45,489 nt of DNA, taken from the NCBI GenBank assembly GCA_011620645.1, contig WOYS01000122.1, forward strand, positions 24,979 to 70,467. Reading direction: 5' to 3'. The notes under the pieces were generated by a model. The model searched no databases, was not told the DNA's origin, and saw only the letters and a program-made list of their open reading frames with translations. Shown piece by piece: positions 1 through 10,716 of this stretch. The DNA is from Mycobacterium sp. Its GTDB lineage: Bacteria; Actinomycetota; Actinomycetes; Mycobacteriales; Mycobacteriaceae. Made by a program: the position numbers and the translations under genes. How positions within the stretch are numbered: position 1 is the stretch's first letter; each line of letters starts with the position of its first letter.

Positions 1-190
1 GACCAGCACCAAGCAGCGGGTTTCCCGTGTCACCCCGAGCGTAGTCGCGAACTGGTCGGCGACCGCACCGGCGTATCGAATCACCACCGTAGAGCGTTCG
101 GTGCGAACTTGAAAGCGATTCGCTCGCTGAGCGTGCAGTGCTGGATCACCGAGGATCGGATGGGTTTCGGGTCCGTTCCCAACAGGCTGC

Positions 191-233
191 TTTTAGAAGG
201 AAAACCTTCTAGAGATAAAAGCAATAGTAATAG
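191..233. other. AT-rich patch with hairpin, candidate unwinding element
   Basis: This is the most AT-rich stretch of the first 500 bases, immediately beside the DnaA boxes. It contains a perfect 7-bp inverted repeat, TAGAAGG at 194-200 and CCTTCTA at 205-211, around an AAAA loop. The position fits a DNA unwinding element. Alternatively the hairpin could act as a transcription terminator for dnaA. Confidence 0.5.
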
Positions 234-246
234 GTCCTGTGGAAGC

Positions 247-413
247 TGTGGATCATTGGCACTCGGTGCAGGTCGCGACGTTGCAGTGGGTGTGTGCAGG
301 TTGTGGAGTACCGGTGATACAACTCCGGCACGGCTGTGGACAACAACAGGTGTGTGGAGTGGCCACCAGGTTGACGACAGCTTTCACGCAGGTTGTGCAC
401 AGCAGTGTCCACA
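247..413. promoter_or_regulatory. DnaA-box cluster in oriC
   Basis: TGTGGACAA at 335-343 is an exact reverse copy of the actinobacterial box TTGTCCACA. TTGTGCACA at 393-401 and GTGTCCACA at 405-413 each differ by one base. TGTGGATCA at 247-255, TTGTGGAGT at 301-309 and TGTGGAGTG at 353-361 are weaker. Mixed orientation and mostly non-consensus boxes are usual for mycobacterial origins. DnaA binding here would start strand opening. Confidence 0.75.
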
Positions 414-493
414 CCAATTTTGTGTGACGAGTGGTGCGAACGGGACAGAAGTTTTTTCCAGATTCCTGTCGTCTGAACGACAGGGAAGGGGCT

Positions 494-2008
494 TCAGCGC
501 TTGGATCGCTGGCGGATACGGGTGGTGAGTTCCTTGACGTGATCGAAGATCTCGCGCCGTTCGGCCATTCCGCCCCGGATCTTGCGCTCGGCGTACATGA
601 CGGTCGTGTGGTCACGCCCGAACGCTTCACCGATGCGGGGCAGGGACAGGTCGGTGAGCTCACGGCACAGATACATGGCGATCTGGCGGGACTGCGCCAG
701 GGCCCGGGTCTTACCTGGCCCGCGGAGCTCCTCGATGGTGGTCTCGAAGTACTCGGCGGTGGCCGCCATGATGGTCGCAGTGCTGATCTGCATGGTGCTG
801 GCATCGGAGATGAGGTCGCGCAGCACGATCTCGGCCAGCGACCTGTCGATCGTGGTCTTACTCAGCGATGCGAATGCGGTGACGCGGATGAGGGCGCCCT
901 CGAGCTCGCGGATATTGCGTTCGATGCGGCTGGCGATCAGCTCGAGCACATCATCGGGCACATCGAGGCGGTCCATCTGTGCCTTCTTGCGCAGGATGGC
1001 GATCCGTGTTTCCAGCTCAGGGGGCTGTACATCGGTGATCAGGCCCCACTCGAATCGGGTCCGCAGTCGGTCTTCGAGGGTGGCCAGCTGTTTGGGGGAG
1101 CGGTCCGAGGAGATGACGATCTGCTTGTTCGCGTTGTGCAGCGTGTTGAAGGTGTGGAAGAACTCCTCCTGGATGCCGTCCTTGCCCTCGATGAACTGAA
1201 TGTCATCGACTAGCAGGATGTCGACATCGCGGTAACTGCGCTTGAAGGATGCTTTGCGGTCATCGCGTAGCGAGTTGATGAAGTCGTTGGTGAATTCCTC
1301 GGTGGAGACGTATTTTACCCGCATCCCGGGAAAGAGCCGTTGGGCGTAGTTGCCGGCGGCGTGCAGCAGGTGTGTCTTGCCGAGCCCGGATTCGCCCCAG
1401 ATGAACAATGGGTTGTACGCGCGTGCAGGCGCTTCGGAGATCGCCAGCGTTGCCGCGTGAGCGAAGCGGTTCGATGCGCCGATGACGAAGGTTTCGAAGG
1501 TGTAGCGGCGGTTGAGGCTGACGGTCTCTTCCGAGGGTGCGGTCGGGGGCCTGTTGAAGTAGGTCGGCCAGCTTGCCTCGGCGCTGGTGCGTGCCTCGAG
1601 GTCTTCGTCGACTTCTTCAGAATCGGCGGCCGTCGCGTCGTCCCCAGGTGCCGACTGCGGCGAGACGGGGGCATGGGCGGTCTCGGTGATGTCATCCGGG
1701 CCGGGCGTCGCGATGCGAACACCGAGTTCCACCCGCTGCCCGAGCTCGCGACTGAGCGCAGCCATGATGGGTTCCCGCAGGTGCCGCTCGATCTCGTTCT
1801 GCACGAATGCGGTCGGCACGGATAACAGAGCAAATCCCTCGGCGATGACAAGAGGTTTGACGAGTTTCAGCCAGGCACGTTGCTGAGCGGTGAGGAGCGG
1901 CTCGCGGGGGCCACCGCTGACGGTGTCGCCGAAGGGGGTTTCACCGTTGAGTTCGGCGACGACCTTTTTCCAGACCGTGACGAAGGCGGAATCCGGGTCT
2001 GTGGTCAA
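494..2008 (-). CDS. dnaA: Chromosomal replication initiator DnaA
   Basis: AAA+ ATPase that binds DnaA boxes at oriC, opens the duplex and helps load the DnaB helicase. The 504-residue product has the usual four parts: an N-terminal DnaB-interaction domain, an acidic variable linker, the ATPase core with Walker A GESGLGKT and Walker B LLVDDIQF, and the C-terminal DNA-binding domain with [14 protein letters not shown] place the start at a TTG codon (2006-2008) giving MTTDPDSAF, because this matches the N-terminus of mycobacterial DnaA. The same frame stays open upstream to an ATG at 2086, but those 26 extra residues lie in the DnaA-box region and look non-coding. It is divergent from rpmH. Confidence 0.97.
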   Translation of the reverse strand: MTTDPDSAFVTVWKKVVAELNGETPFGDTVSGGPREPLLTAQQRAWLKLVKPLVIAEGFALLSVPTAFVQNEIERHLREPIMAALSRELGQRVELGVRIATPGPDDITETAHAPVSPQSAPGDDATAADSEEVDEDLEARTSAEASWPTYFNRPPTAPSEETVSLNRRYTFETFVIGASNRFAHAATLAISEAPARAYNPLFIWGESGLGKTHLLHAAGNYAQRLFPGMRVKYVSTEEFTNDFINSLRDDRKASFKRSYRDVDILLVDDIQFIEGKDGIQEEFFHTFNTLHNANKQIVISSDRSPKQLATLEDRLRTRFEWGLITDVQPPELETRIAILRKKAQMDRLDVPDDVLELIASRIERNIRELEGALIRVTAFASLSKTTIDRSLAEIVLRDLISDASTMQISTATIMAATAEYFETTIEELRGPGKTRALAQSRQIAMYLCRELTDLSLPRIGEAFGRDHTTVMYAERKIRGGMAERREIFDHVKELTTRIRQRSKR

Positions 2009-2594
2009 CGACGCCCACCCCCTATGCGGCTTCCTCGGGATGTCCCCGGGGGGCGACCATAACAAACTGTCCACAGAGTTATCCACAGACTGTGGATAGT
2101 GATCAGCAGTAATCGTCGCGTTGTCAAATGGGCGTGGATGCCGTGTCGGAGCTTGTCACAGTCCATCTCTGGTCTGCGGGCTCGCGGCCGGTCTGGTCCC
2201 CGCTCTGGTTCCGGCGCCGTTCCCCCTCGAAACGGCATTGCGAAAAGCTAACAGTTTTCGCTCAGACTGGCCAACTGTTCTGCAACATCGCCGACAGGAT
2301 GTTCACAGTCGGGGCAAAGTTGGTTATTGGTGTGGCATTTGTTATCTGGTGATTCTCGATGCGGGCCGTGTGCGGAGCGGGTATGGCCAGGTTTGACCCA
2401 GGCAAATCTCGTCAGTACCCTCGAGCAGTCGCCCGCACGTGGTGATACGGCTGCGACTCAGGGGCTTTTCGGAATCTCTGGGGTGCCGCGCCGGCAAGAT
2501 GGACGAGCTTACCAACGGTGGCTGCGTCCTCGGCTGCCATGATTGTCATGGTGACTGAGGTCGTCGACACCAGACCGAACGAGGAGAAACAACC
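2009..2594. promoter_or_regulatory. dnaA-rpmH divergent intergenic region
   Basis: This 586-bp spacer holds the promoters of dnaA (minus) and of the rpmH operon (plus). Near dnaA is a tight group of DnaA boxes: CTGTCCACA at 2067-2075, TTATCCACA at 2079-2087 (a perfect box) and the inverted TGTGGATAG at 2091-2099, which suggests DnaA autoregulation. The middle (about 2240-2350) is relatively AT-rich and is where I would expect the rpmH promoters. I see no credible gene here; short open frames lack codon bias or homology. Confidence 0.7.
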
Positions 2595-2738
2595 GTGGCC
2601 AAGGGCAAGCGGACATTTCAGCCGAACAACCGCCGGCGGGCTCGTGTGCACGGTTTCCGGTTGCGGATGCGCACGCGCGCCGGCCGCGCGATCGTCTCCG
2701 GCCGACGCAGCAAGGGCCGTCGCTCGCTGACTGCATGA
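2595..2738 (+). CDS. rpmH: Large ribosomal subunit protein bL34
   Basis: A 47-residue, very basic protein starting at GTG with an upstream GAGGAG ribosome-binding site. It has the L34 signature: a [17 protein letters not shown] core, then [20 protein letters not shown]34 lies deep in the 50S subunit and helps assembly. It is the first gene of the conserved rpmH-rnpA-yidD-yidC-jag-rsmG cluster and is divergent from dnaA, the standard bacterial arrangement. It is too short for most gene finders, but the identity is not in doubt. Confidence 0.97.
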   Translation: MAKGKRTFQPNNRRRARVHGFRLRMRTRAGRAIVSGRRSKGRRSLTA

Positions 2739-2759
2739 TTCGACGCAGGGTTCAGGACA

Positions 2760-3125
2760 GTGCTTCCGGCCCGGTACCGGATGACGCGCTCTACTGATTT
2801 CGGTGTCACGGTTCGCCAAGGACTACGGGCTGTTCAGCCCGATCTCGTTGTGCACGCGTTGCACGACGGTTGTGACGACGGACCGAAGATAGGGCTCGTG
2901 GTCTCCAAGTCCGTGGGCAATGCGGTGCAACGGCATCGCGTGTCACGGCGGTTGCGTCATGTGGCCTATCACCTCGTCGTCGACAGCGAGTTGGAGCTGG
3001 GTCCTCGCGACCGAGTGGTGATCCGGGCGTTGCCCGGAAGCCGGGATGCTATTTCGGCCCGTCTGGAGTCTGAACTGCGCATTGCTCTGAAGAAGACCCG
3101 CGTCCAACGGCAGGCTCGACCGTGA
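2760..3125 (+). CDS. rnpA: Ribonuclease P protein component
   Basis: Protein subunit of RNase P, which with the catalytic RNA trims 5' leaders from pre-tRNAs. The 121-residue product is of normal length. It has the basic RNR-type helix in the form [16 protein letters not shown] and the following LPGSRDA loop near the C-terminus, both characteristic of the family. It starts at GTG, 21 bp after rpmH, and its stop overlaps the yidD start by 4 bp (GTGA), implying translational coupling. Confidence 0.96.
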   Translation: MLPARYRMTRSTDFGVTVRQGLRAVQPDLVVHALHDGCDDGPKIGLVVSKSVGNAVQRHRVSRRLRHVAYHLVVDSELELGPRDRVVIRALPGSRDAISARLESELRIALKKTRVQRQARP

Positions 3126-3394
3126 GGCGGTGGGCCGTCAACGGTGTGGTCTTCGTAATCCAGCTGTACCGCACGATGATCTCTCCACTTCGGTTACCGT
3201 CGTGCCGGTTCATTCCCACCTGCAGTGAGTACGCCATTGACGCGCTGACCGAATTCGGTCTGATCCGTGGTGGATGGTTGGCCGTGGTGAGGTTGGCCAA
3301 GTGCGGTCCATGGCACCGTGGCGGGTGGGACCCGATACCCGAACGCGGCGATAAGACTTCGGTAGAAGTCGTCAGGAGCGATTCCGTTGTTTAA
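3122..3394 (+). CDS. yidD: Membrane protein insertion efficiency factor YidD
   Basis: Small 90-residue membrane-associated protein that assists YidC-dependent insertion. The family motif is visible: [18 protein letters not shown] with its two conserved cysteines, followed by [14 protein letters not shown] with the third. The N-terminal hydrophobic or amphipathic stretch (residues 8-20) anchors it. It starts at GTG inside the rnpA stop, and its own last codons overlap the yidC start by 8 bp, so the three genes are translationally coupled. Confidence 0.95.
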   Translation: MRRWAVNGVVFVIQLYRTMISPLRLPSCRFIPTCSEYAIDALTEFGLIRGGWLAVVRLAKCGPWHRGGWDPIPERGDKTSVEVVRSDSVV

Positions 3395-4466
3395 CTGGTT
3401 CAGCCTCGACATCATCTATTACCCGGTGTCGGCGATCATGTGGGTTTGGTACAAGGCGTTCGCCTTCATCTTGGGGCCGACCAACTTCTTCGCCTGGGCG
3501 CTGTCTGTGGTGTTCCTGGTGTTCACCCTCCGTGCGATCCTCTACAAGCCCTTCGTCAAGCAGATCCGGACGACTCGGCAGATGCAGGAACTGCAGCCGC
3601 AGATCAAGGCGCTGCAGAAGAAGTATGGGAAGGACCGCCAGCGGATGGCGCTGGAGATGCAGAAGCTGCAGAAGGAACACGGGTTCAACCCGATCCTCGG
3701 TTGCCTACCGATGCTCGCGCAGGTGCCGGTGTTCCTCGGCCTGTTCCACGTGCTGCGTTCGTTCAACAGGACCGGCCACAACTTCGGTGAGCTCGGCCTG
3801 GACCTGGAGTTGAACAAGGAGCTCCCCAACTACGTCTTCAGCGCCGCCGATGTGCAGAATTTTCTGCAAGCGAATTTCTTCGGTGCCCCGTTGGGCGCGA
3901 CGATGATCCAGTCGGAGAGCAGCTGGCAGGCGTTCATCGGTTTTGACGTGAGCCGTATCGCGATCATCGGTGTCGGCGTTCCACTGATGATCCTCGCGGG
4001 CATCGCGACCTACTTCAACAGCCGCGCGTCGGTGGCGCGGCAGAGTCCCGAGGCCGCCGCCAACCCGCAGACGGCCATGATGAACAAGCTGGCGCTCTAC
4101 GTGTTCCCGCTCGGTGTCGTCGTCGGCGGTCCGTTCCTTCCGCTGGCGATCATCCTTTACTGGGTCTCGAACAACATCTGGACGTTCGGGCAGCAGCACT
4201 ACGTGTTCGGCAAGATCGAACAGGAAGAAGAAGCCAAGAAGGCCGAGGCATTGGAACGGCGCAACGCGAACGCGCCGGCCCCGGGTAAGAAGCCGAACAA
4301 GGCACGCAGGGTGGCCAAGGAACTCGCCGAGCCTGAACTCGCCGAAGAGGCGGATTCGGGTGCGTCCGAGATTGCTGCACCCAAGGGCCGTAACAACGAT
4401 GCATCCAACGGAACCCCGGGCGCGACTCCGCGACCGGGCGCCCGGCCCAAGAAGCGCAAGCGCTAG
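3387..4466 (+). CDS. yidC: Membrane protein insertase YidC
   Basis: Inserts and folds membrane proteins, alone or with SecYEG. The 359-residue product has the actinobacterial layout: an N-terminal transmembrane helix without the large periplasmic domain, the conserved hydrophilic groove region with a charged coiled-coil hairpin (about residues 60-95, [23 protein letters not shown]), then further membrane helices. It ends in a long Lys/Arg-rich tail that probably contacts the ribosome. The start is TTG, giving [19 protein letters not shown]; an AGGAG at 3374-3378 sits at the right distance. No in-frame ATG nearby preserves the first helix as well. Confidence 0.96.
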   Translation: MFNWFSLDIIYYPVSAIMWVWYKAFAFILGPTNFFAWALSVVFLVFTLRAILYKPFVKQIRTTRQMQELQPQIKALQKKYGKDRQRMALEMQKLQKEHGFNPILGCLPMLAQVPVFLGLFHVLRSFNRTGHNFGELGLDLELNKELPNYVFSAADVQNFLQANFFGAPLGATMIQSESSWQAFIGFDVSRIAIIGVGVPLMILAGIATYFNSRASVARQSPEAAANPQTAMMNKLALYVFPLGVVVGGPFLPLAIILYWVSNNIWTFGQQHYVFGKIEQEEEAKKAEALERRNANAPAPGKKPNKARRVAKELAEPELAEEADSGASEIAAPKGRNNDASNGTPGATPRPGARPKKRKR

Positions 4467-4538
4467 AAGCCAAGCCGAGAGCCGACCGACCCGGGAACCG
4501 ACCGGGGGCGGACGTGGCGAAGTAAGGAGAACACCGAT

Positions 4539-5120
4539 ATGACTGACGCCGAGACAACCGAGCGCGCCGACGCCGCCCTGGAGGGCAGTGAGCTCGTGAA
4601 CGAGGAAGTGAACACGGACAGCACTGAGGATGCCGCCGAGGTTCCCGTCGAGGACCTGGAGGACCGTTTGGTCGCCGAGGGTGAGATCGCCGGGGACTAC
4701 TTGGAGGAACTGCTCGACCTGCTCGACTTCGACGGCGATATCGATCTCGACGTGGAAGGTGACCGCGCGGTAGTGAGCATCGACGGCGGCAGCGACCTGA
4801 ACAAGTTGGTCGGTAGCAAGGGTGAGGTGCTCGACGCACTGCAGGAGCTGACTCGGCTGGCCGTACACCAGAAGACCGGTGAGCGCAGCCGCCTGATGTT
4901 GGACATCGCTCGGTGGCGCCGCCGTCGTCGTGATGAACTGGCCACGCTGGGCGACAAGATCGCGCGTCGTGTGGTGGAGTCTGGTCAGCGTGAAGAGCTG
5001 TCTCCGATGACGCCGTTCGAGCGCAAGATCGTCCACGACGCGGTGGCGGCCGTCGAAGGGGTGCGCAGCGAAAGCGAAGGCACCGAGCCATCGCGGCGCG
5101 TGATCGTGTTGCCCGCGTGA
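4539..5120 (+). CDS. jag: Jag/KhpB family RNA-binding protein (KH-R3H)
   Basis: RNA-binding protein encoded after yidC throughout Gram-positive bacteria; homologues affect cell elongation and sporulation, probably through RNA binding. The 193-residue product begins with an acidic, low-complexity region of about 55 residues. A KH-type fold with the loop LVGSKGEVLDALQ (about 88-100) follows, then the R3H domain with SPMTPFERKIVHDAV. It starts at ATG preceded by AAGGAG. The acidic N-terminus replaces the Jag-N domain found in Firmicutes. Confidence 0.92.
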   Translation: MTDAETTERADAALEGSELVNEEVNTDSTEDAAEVPVEDLEDRLVAEGEIAGDYLEELLDLLDFDGDIDLDVEGDRAVVSIDGGSDLNKLVGSKGEVLDALQELTRLAVHQKTGERSRLMLDIARWRRRRRDELATLGDKIARRVVESGQREELSPMTPFERKIVHDAVAAVEGVRSESEGTEPSRRVIVLPA

Positions 5121-5139
5121 ACGGATTAGTTACAACCAT

Positions 5140-6877
<1,738 letters not shown>

Positions 6878-6968
6878 GTTCTGGCGTGCCAAGGACAGGA
6901 CCCGGGCAGGCTCTCCGCAATGTGAGCACTACCGTCGTCAGCATCGGATCAGGGGGACCCGCAGCATC

Positions 6969-7970
6969 ATGAACCAGGCGAAGAAGCGCAGCGGATTGGG
7001 ACGCGGCCTGGCGTCTCTGATTCCGACCGGTCCGGCAGAAAGTGAAGCCCTGGGCGGCCCACGGATCGGCGATGCCACCGCAGACATTCTGATGGGTGGG
7101 GCGCCGGGTCCGGCAGGAACCGACAGTGCGGCAACCGCAGAAGTATCGGAGTTCGGTGCGGTGTACCGGGAGATCGACCCCGGCCAGATCGACCCGAACC
7201 CACGGCAGCCCCGGCAGGTCTTCGACGAGGAGGCACTGTCGGAATTGGTGCACTCCATCCGCGAGTTCGGTGTCATGCAGCCGATCGTGGTGCGCGCGGT
7301 CCCGGGCAAGAACGGCCCGACCCGCTACCAGTTGGTGATGGGGGAGCGGCGCTGGCGGGCAACGCAACAGGCCGGTCTGGCGACAATCCCGGCGATCGTG
7401 CGCCAGACCGCCGACGACAGCATGCTGCGCGACGCACTGCTGGAGAACATCCACCGGGCTCAGCTGAATCCGCTCGAAGAAGCGGCGGCATACCAACAGC
7501 TGCTCGATGAGTTCGGCGTCACCCACGATGAACTTGCCGCGCGGATCGGTCGCTCCCGGCCGCTGATCTCCAACATGATCCGGCTGCTCCGCTTGCCGAT
7601 CGCCGTGCAGCGACGGGTGGCCGCTGGCGTGCTGTCCGCCGGCCACGCACGCGCACTGCTGGCCCTGGAAGGTGGGGCCGAGAAGCAGGAGGAGTTGGCC
7701 GCGCGGATCGTCGCCGAGGGACTCTCGGTACGTGCCACCGAAGAGGCCGTCACGCTCGCCAATCGCGCCGGCCCGTCCGACCCGCCGGCACCTCGGCGCA
7801 AGCCGATCCAGATGCCCGGCCTGCAGGACGTTGCTGAGCAGCTGTCCACTGCGTTCGATACCCGGGTCACGGTCAGTCTGGGCAAACGCAAGGGCAAGAT
7901 CGTGGTGGAGTTCGGGTCCGTCGATGATCTGCAGCGCATCGTCGAACTGATGAACACGGCGACGCAATAG
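6969..7970 (+). CDS. parB: Chromosome-partitioning protein ParB (Spo0J)
   Basis: CTP-dependent DNA clamp that loads at parS. The 333-residue product starts [19 protein letters not shown], the typical N-terminus that contacts ParA. The CTPase/ParB domain follows, with [21 protein letters not shown], where the GERR arginines are catalytic and spreading residues. The helix-turn-helix [20 protein letters not shown] is next, and the C-terminal dimerisation domain contains [18 protein letters not shown]. It lies 91 bp after parA with SD AGGGGGA, so it is probably cotranscribed with parA. Confidence 0.95.
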   Translation: MNQAKKRSGLGRGLASLIPTGPAESEALGGPRIGDATADILMGGAPGPAGTDSAATAEVSEFGAVYREIDPGQIDPNPRQPRQVFDEEALSELVHSIREFGVMQPIVVRAVPGKNGPTRYQLVMGERRWRATQQAGLATIPAIVRQTADDSMLRDALLENIHRAQLNPLEEAAAYQQLLDEFGVTHDELAARIGRSRPLISNMIRLLRLPIAVQRRVAAGVLSAGHARALLALEGGAEKQEELAARIVAEGLSVRATEEAVTLANRAGPSDPPAPRRKPIQMPGLQDVAEQLSTAFDTRVTVSLGKRKGKIVVEFGSVDDLQRIVELMNTATQ

Positions 7971-8021
7971 TGCGGCCAAAAACGACGGTTGCGGCATGAC
8001 CTAGGTACACGGGCGAATTAC

Positions 8022-8110
8022 GTCACTGTGACACCTTACCCGCCATCGGCCGCCACTCCATCAACCCGGACAGGAAATGCTGTGTGTAACAACATGTTTG
8101 ACGTCACACA
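8022..8110. promoter_or_regulatory. Inverted repeats upstream of the GNAT-like gene
   Basis: GTCACTGTGAC at 8022-8032 is a perfect 11-nt palindrome. TGTGTG at 8081-8086 and CACACA at 8105-8110 form the ends of a second, imperfect inverted repeat. Both are in the 246-bp spacer after parB, the only sizeable promoter region for the next gene. The binding protein is unknown. Confidence 0.35.
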
Positions 8111-8216
8111 CCGAATCGATGAACTTCCTCGGGCTCGTTGCACCGAGCGGTCGGCATTCTCCTATCCTGGAGTGGCATCCGTGCGCGCCGGAACCAAGTG
8201 AAGGTCGGGGATCGAA

Positions 8217-9095
8217 GTGTCAGCACGAATCAGCCCGCTGCGGCTCGAGGCCTTCGAGCAGCTGCCGAAGCATGCGCGGCAATGCGTGTTCTGGGAAGTC
8301 GATCCCTCGACCCTGCGTGGTGACGACCATCTCGCCGACCCCGAGTTCGAGAAGGAAGCATGGCTGTCGATGGTCATGCTGGAGTGGGGCTCGTGCGCGC
8401 AGGTCGCAATCCAAGATGCACCGGGACCCGGCGAGCAGGATCAGGACCGCGCTGAGGTGTTCAACGACGAACCTTGCCTCGGATACGTGTTCTACGCACC
8501 GCCCAGCGCGGTCCCGCGCGCGCGCAAGTTTCCGACCGGACCGGTCAGCGCCGATGCTGTGCTGTTGACATCATTGGGAATGGATTCCTCCGATGACGCC
8601 GACCGGCTGGCGGGCGGTCTTATCGCCGCGGTGGTGGGGGACCTCGTTCGCCGCGGCGTTCGGGCGCTCGAGGCTTTCGGCCGAACGGCGCTGGTCGATG
8701 ATCTCGACTGCGGGAGCGAATCCGGTGGTGTGCCTGTGGAGCTCGAGGCGGTGGTCGAGGTTCTCGGTGACTGTTCGGCCGGCCAGTGCATCGTCGACGT
8801 AAACTTGTTGTCCGAAATGGGTTTCGAGATAGTGGCGCCGCACCCCTACTTTCCGCGGCTGCGGCTCGAGCTAGAGCAGGGTCTCGGATGGAAGGCCGAT
8901 GTGGAGGCCGCGCTCGAACGACTGCTCGAAGGTGCACGTTTGCAGGCACCGGTCGGCGCCGAGTCAGCGGCGCTAGCTGTATCCACGCCCATCCGATCCT
9001 CGAGTCGGCGAATTGACAGCTCCACCCCGGTGCGAGCCTCTAGCGGCCGGCCTGCTCCACCGACAGTTCGTGAGCCAGCAATTCGGCGAAAGTGA
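8217..9095 (+). CDS. Conserved mycobacterial protein with GNAT-like fold (Rv3916c-like)
   Basis: This has the position and sequence character of M. tuberculosis Rv3916c, always between parB and cwlM; its function is unknown. The first 240 residues resemble a GNAT acetyltransferase: a strand CLGYVFYAPP, then VLLTSLGM and GGLIAAVVGDLVRRGVRALEAFG, the usual acetyl-CoA-binding strand and helix, and a late LLSEMGFEIVAPHPYFPRLRLEL. The last 50 residues are Ser/Arg/Pro-rich and run 56 bp into the cwlM 3' end on the other strand. It starts at GTG with a purine-rich GGTCGGGG before it. The acetyltransferase role is inferred; no substrate can be named. Confidence 0.8.
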   Translation: MSARISPLRLEAFEQLPKHARQCVFWEVDPSTLRGDDHLADPEFEKEAWLSMVMLEWGSCAQVAIQDAPGPGEQDQDRAEVFNDEPCLGYVFYAPPSAVPRARKFPTGPVSADAVLLTSLGMDSSDDADRLAGGLIAAVVGDLVRRGVRALEAFGRTALVDDLDCGSESGGVPVELEAVVEVLGDCSAGQCIVDVNLLSEMGFEIVAPHPYFPRLRLELEQGLGWKADVEAALERLLEGARLQAPVGAESAALAVSTPIRSSSRRIDSSTPVRASSGRPAPPTVREPAIRRK

Positions 9096-10224
9096 AAGTG
9101 CCCGTGGGCCGATCGTTCTTGCCGAGCAGGTACAACCGCTTGACCGCGGCCAGCATCCCTTCGGCGATCGCGTCGCGGGTCTGCCCGGATGCCAGCACGG
9201 CCCGGTCCTGCCTATTGGTGATGTATCCCAAATCGACCTGGACAGTGGGCATTCGGGTGAGCCGCAGCAGATCCCAGGTGCGGCCGTGTACCCGGCAATT
9301 GCTCAGGCCGGTGCGCGCCACCAGTTCTCGCTGAATGAAGTCGGCGAGGTTGCGACCGATGGTGGAAACCGAACCGTGCGAATTTCCGAAGTGGAACGAG
9401 GCCACCCCGTTGGCCATCGGACTCGGGTGACTGGTACAGCGCAGGCTGATCATCAGGTCTGCACCAACGGTATTGGCCGTCGCTGCGCGTTCTGCGTCGG
9501 ACGGACTGTGCCCGGCCGGACGGGACAGGAAGGTGTCCATACCGATCGCCGTCATCCGGCCTTCGAGACGACTGGCCAAGTCCCACAGGATGTCTGACTC
9601 ACTGAGTGGACCTTCGGCGCCCTGAATGATGGTCCCGAGATCGTCACCGCCACGACCCGGATCGATGATGACCCGCTTGCCGGACAGTCGTGGACCGGAG
9701 CTGCGGACCAGCTCCTCCTCACGAATTGCGTGCGGGGATCCGCCGGTAACGCGAGAACCCAGGAAGTACAGGGACCGCAATGTTTCCGGGCCGCAGATAC
9801 CATCCGGGAACAGCCCGTACTCGCGCTGGAAGAACATCAGACCGTTGTGGGTCTGCAGCCCGAAGTGACCATCGACCAACCCGGTGTAAAAGCCGAGATC
9901 CTGCAGGCGGGCCTGCAGGGTCGCCACGTCGTCGCCGTACATCGGCGCCCCGAACTGGTGGGACAGCGTGCGGGCCCCGAGCTGGTAGGAGGCCTCCCGC
10001 AGGGCGCGGGAAGTCGCCTCGCCGACCATGCCGTCCACCAAGAGACCGCGGTGCTGCTGGAACGCGCGGACCGCGTGGTCGAGTTCCTCGTCGAACACGT
10101 CGAGTGCGACATGCCTGCCGGTGGTGAGGTCGGCGTCAGGGCCGCCGAGCAACCCCAGACCTGCCAGTGCCGCCCTGATCTCGACGACCGCGCTTCCCCG
10201 GTCGCCGCGACGCAGTATCGACAT
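9040..10224 (-). CDS. cwlM: Amidase-like regulator of peptidoglycan synthesis CwlM
   Basis: Essential mycobacterial protein that, when phosphorylated by PknB, stimulates MurA. It resembles an N-acetylmuramoyl-L-alanine amidase but is thought not to act as one. Two peptidoglycan-binding-like repeats occupy about 1-160 (DHAVRAFQQHRGLLVDG and DDVATLQARLQDLGFYTG). The amidase_3 fold follows, with IDPGRGG where active enzymes have IDPGHGG and SLRCTSH in place of the usual His-containing motif; the zinc ligands are lost. The C-terminal tail NDRPTGTFTFAELLAHE carries the threonines in the region phosphorylated in M. tuberculosis. I use ATG 10224 (MSILRRGD), with AAAGG upstream, rather than the GTG 18 bp earlier. 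Confidence 0.93.
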   Translation of the reverse strand: MSILRRGDRGSAVVEIRAALAGLGLLGGPDADLTTGRHVALDVFDEELDHAVRAFQQHRGLLVDGMVGEATSRALREASYQLGARTLSHQFGAPMYGDDVATLQARLQDLGFYTGLVDGHFGLQTHNGLMFFQREYGLFPDGICGPETLRSLYFLGSRVTGGSPHAIREEELVRSSGPRLSGKRVIIDPGRGGDDLGTIIQGAEGPLSESDILWDLASRLEGRMTAIGMDTFLSRPAGHSPSDAERAATANTVGADLMISLRCTSHPSPMANGVASFHFGNSHGSVSTIGRNLADFIQRELVARTGLSNCRVHGRTWDLLRLTRMPTVQVDLGYITNRQDRAVLASGQTRDAIAEGMLAAVKRLYLLGKNDRPTGTFTFAELLAHELSVEQAGR

Positions 10225-10356
10225 ACCTGGCCTTTCAGACACGCTGCACCGCCGACAGGACGCCGACGGTTGCAGTTCGGACTGACAGCATTGTCTCAGA
10301 TGCCCGCGAAATTTCGGAAAACCCGAAGATGTGATTCGGGAGGTGGGAGCCCGCCC

Positions 10357-10689
10357 TCAGGCGTGGTCGGCGATCTCCCGCAGCAGCGCGGCCTTACCCT
10401 TGGCGCCGACAATGCGCTTGACCGGTGCACCATCCTTGAAAAGGATCAATGTCGGAATCGACACCACCTGGAAGTCGCGTGCGGTGGCCGGATTGGCGTC
10501 CACGTCGAGCTTGACCACCTTGAGTTCGCCCGCCTTTTCAACGGCGATCTCCTCGAGCACCGGCGCGACCATCTTGCACGGGCCGCACCAGGTGGCCCAG
10601 AAGTCGACCAGCACCGGAGTGGAGCTGGACAGCACATCCTGGGAGAACGAGTCGTCGGTGACGACGGCTGTTGCGGACTTCTCGGTCAT
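10357..10689 (-). CDS. trxA: Thioredoxin
   Basis: Cytosolic disulfide reductase of 110 residues with the classical active site WATWCGPCKM and the cis-proline segment VVSIPTLILFKDG. It corresponds to M. tuberculosis TrxC by position. It lies 27 bp after trxB on the same strand, so the reductase and its substrate are almost certainly cotranscribed. A GGAAGATCC stretch before the ATG provides the ribosome-binding site. Confidence 0.96.
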   Translation of the reverse strand: MTEKSATAVVTDDSFSQDVLSSSTPVLVDFWATWCGPCKMVAPVLEEIAVEKAGELKVVKLDVDANPATARDFQVVSIPTLILFKDGAPVKRIVGAKGKAALLREIADHA

Positions 10690-10716
10690 CGGATCTTCCT
10701 AACTGGTTTGTGGGAT

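Larger units (their letters stand above)
1..493. other. oriC: oriC region (dnaA-dnaN spacer)
   Basis: This is non-coding sequence downstream of the dnaA stop, running to the window edge. In mycobacteria the functional origin lies between dnaA and dnaN; dnaN is expected just beyond position 1. The stretch holds a cluster of DnaA-box-like 9-mers between 247 and 413 and an AT-rich patch at 191-233, both typical origin elements. Positions 1 to about 200 are open on the minus strand, but I find no convincing start codon or match to a DnaN N-terminus, so no gene is called there. Confidence 0.85.

Noticed and set aside
1..200. Open frame on the minus strand that could be the start of dnaN
   Set aside because: No ATG/GTG with a ribosome-binding site is placed sensibly and the translation does not resemble a DnaN N-terminus. 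The usual dnaA-dnaN spacing puts dnaN just outside the window.
2121..2396. Short open frames in the dnaA-rpmH spacer
   Set aside because: They show no ribosome-binding site, no homology and mixed composition; the region is best explained as divergent promoters and DnaA boxes.
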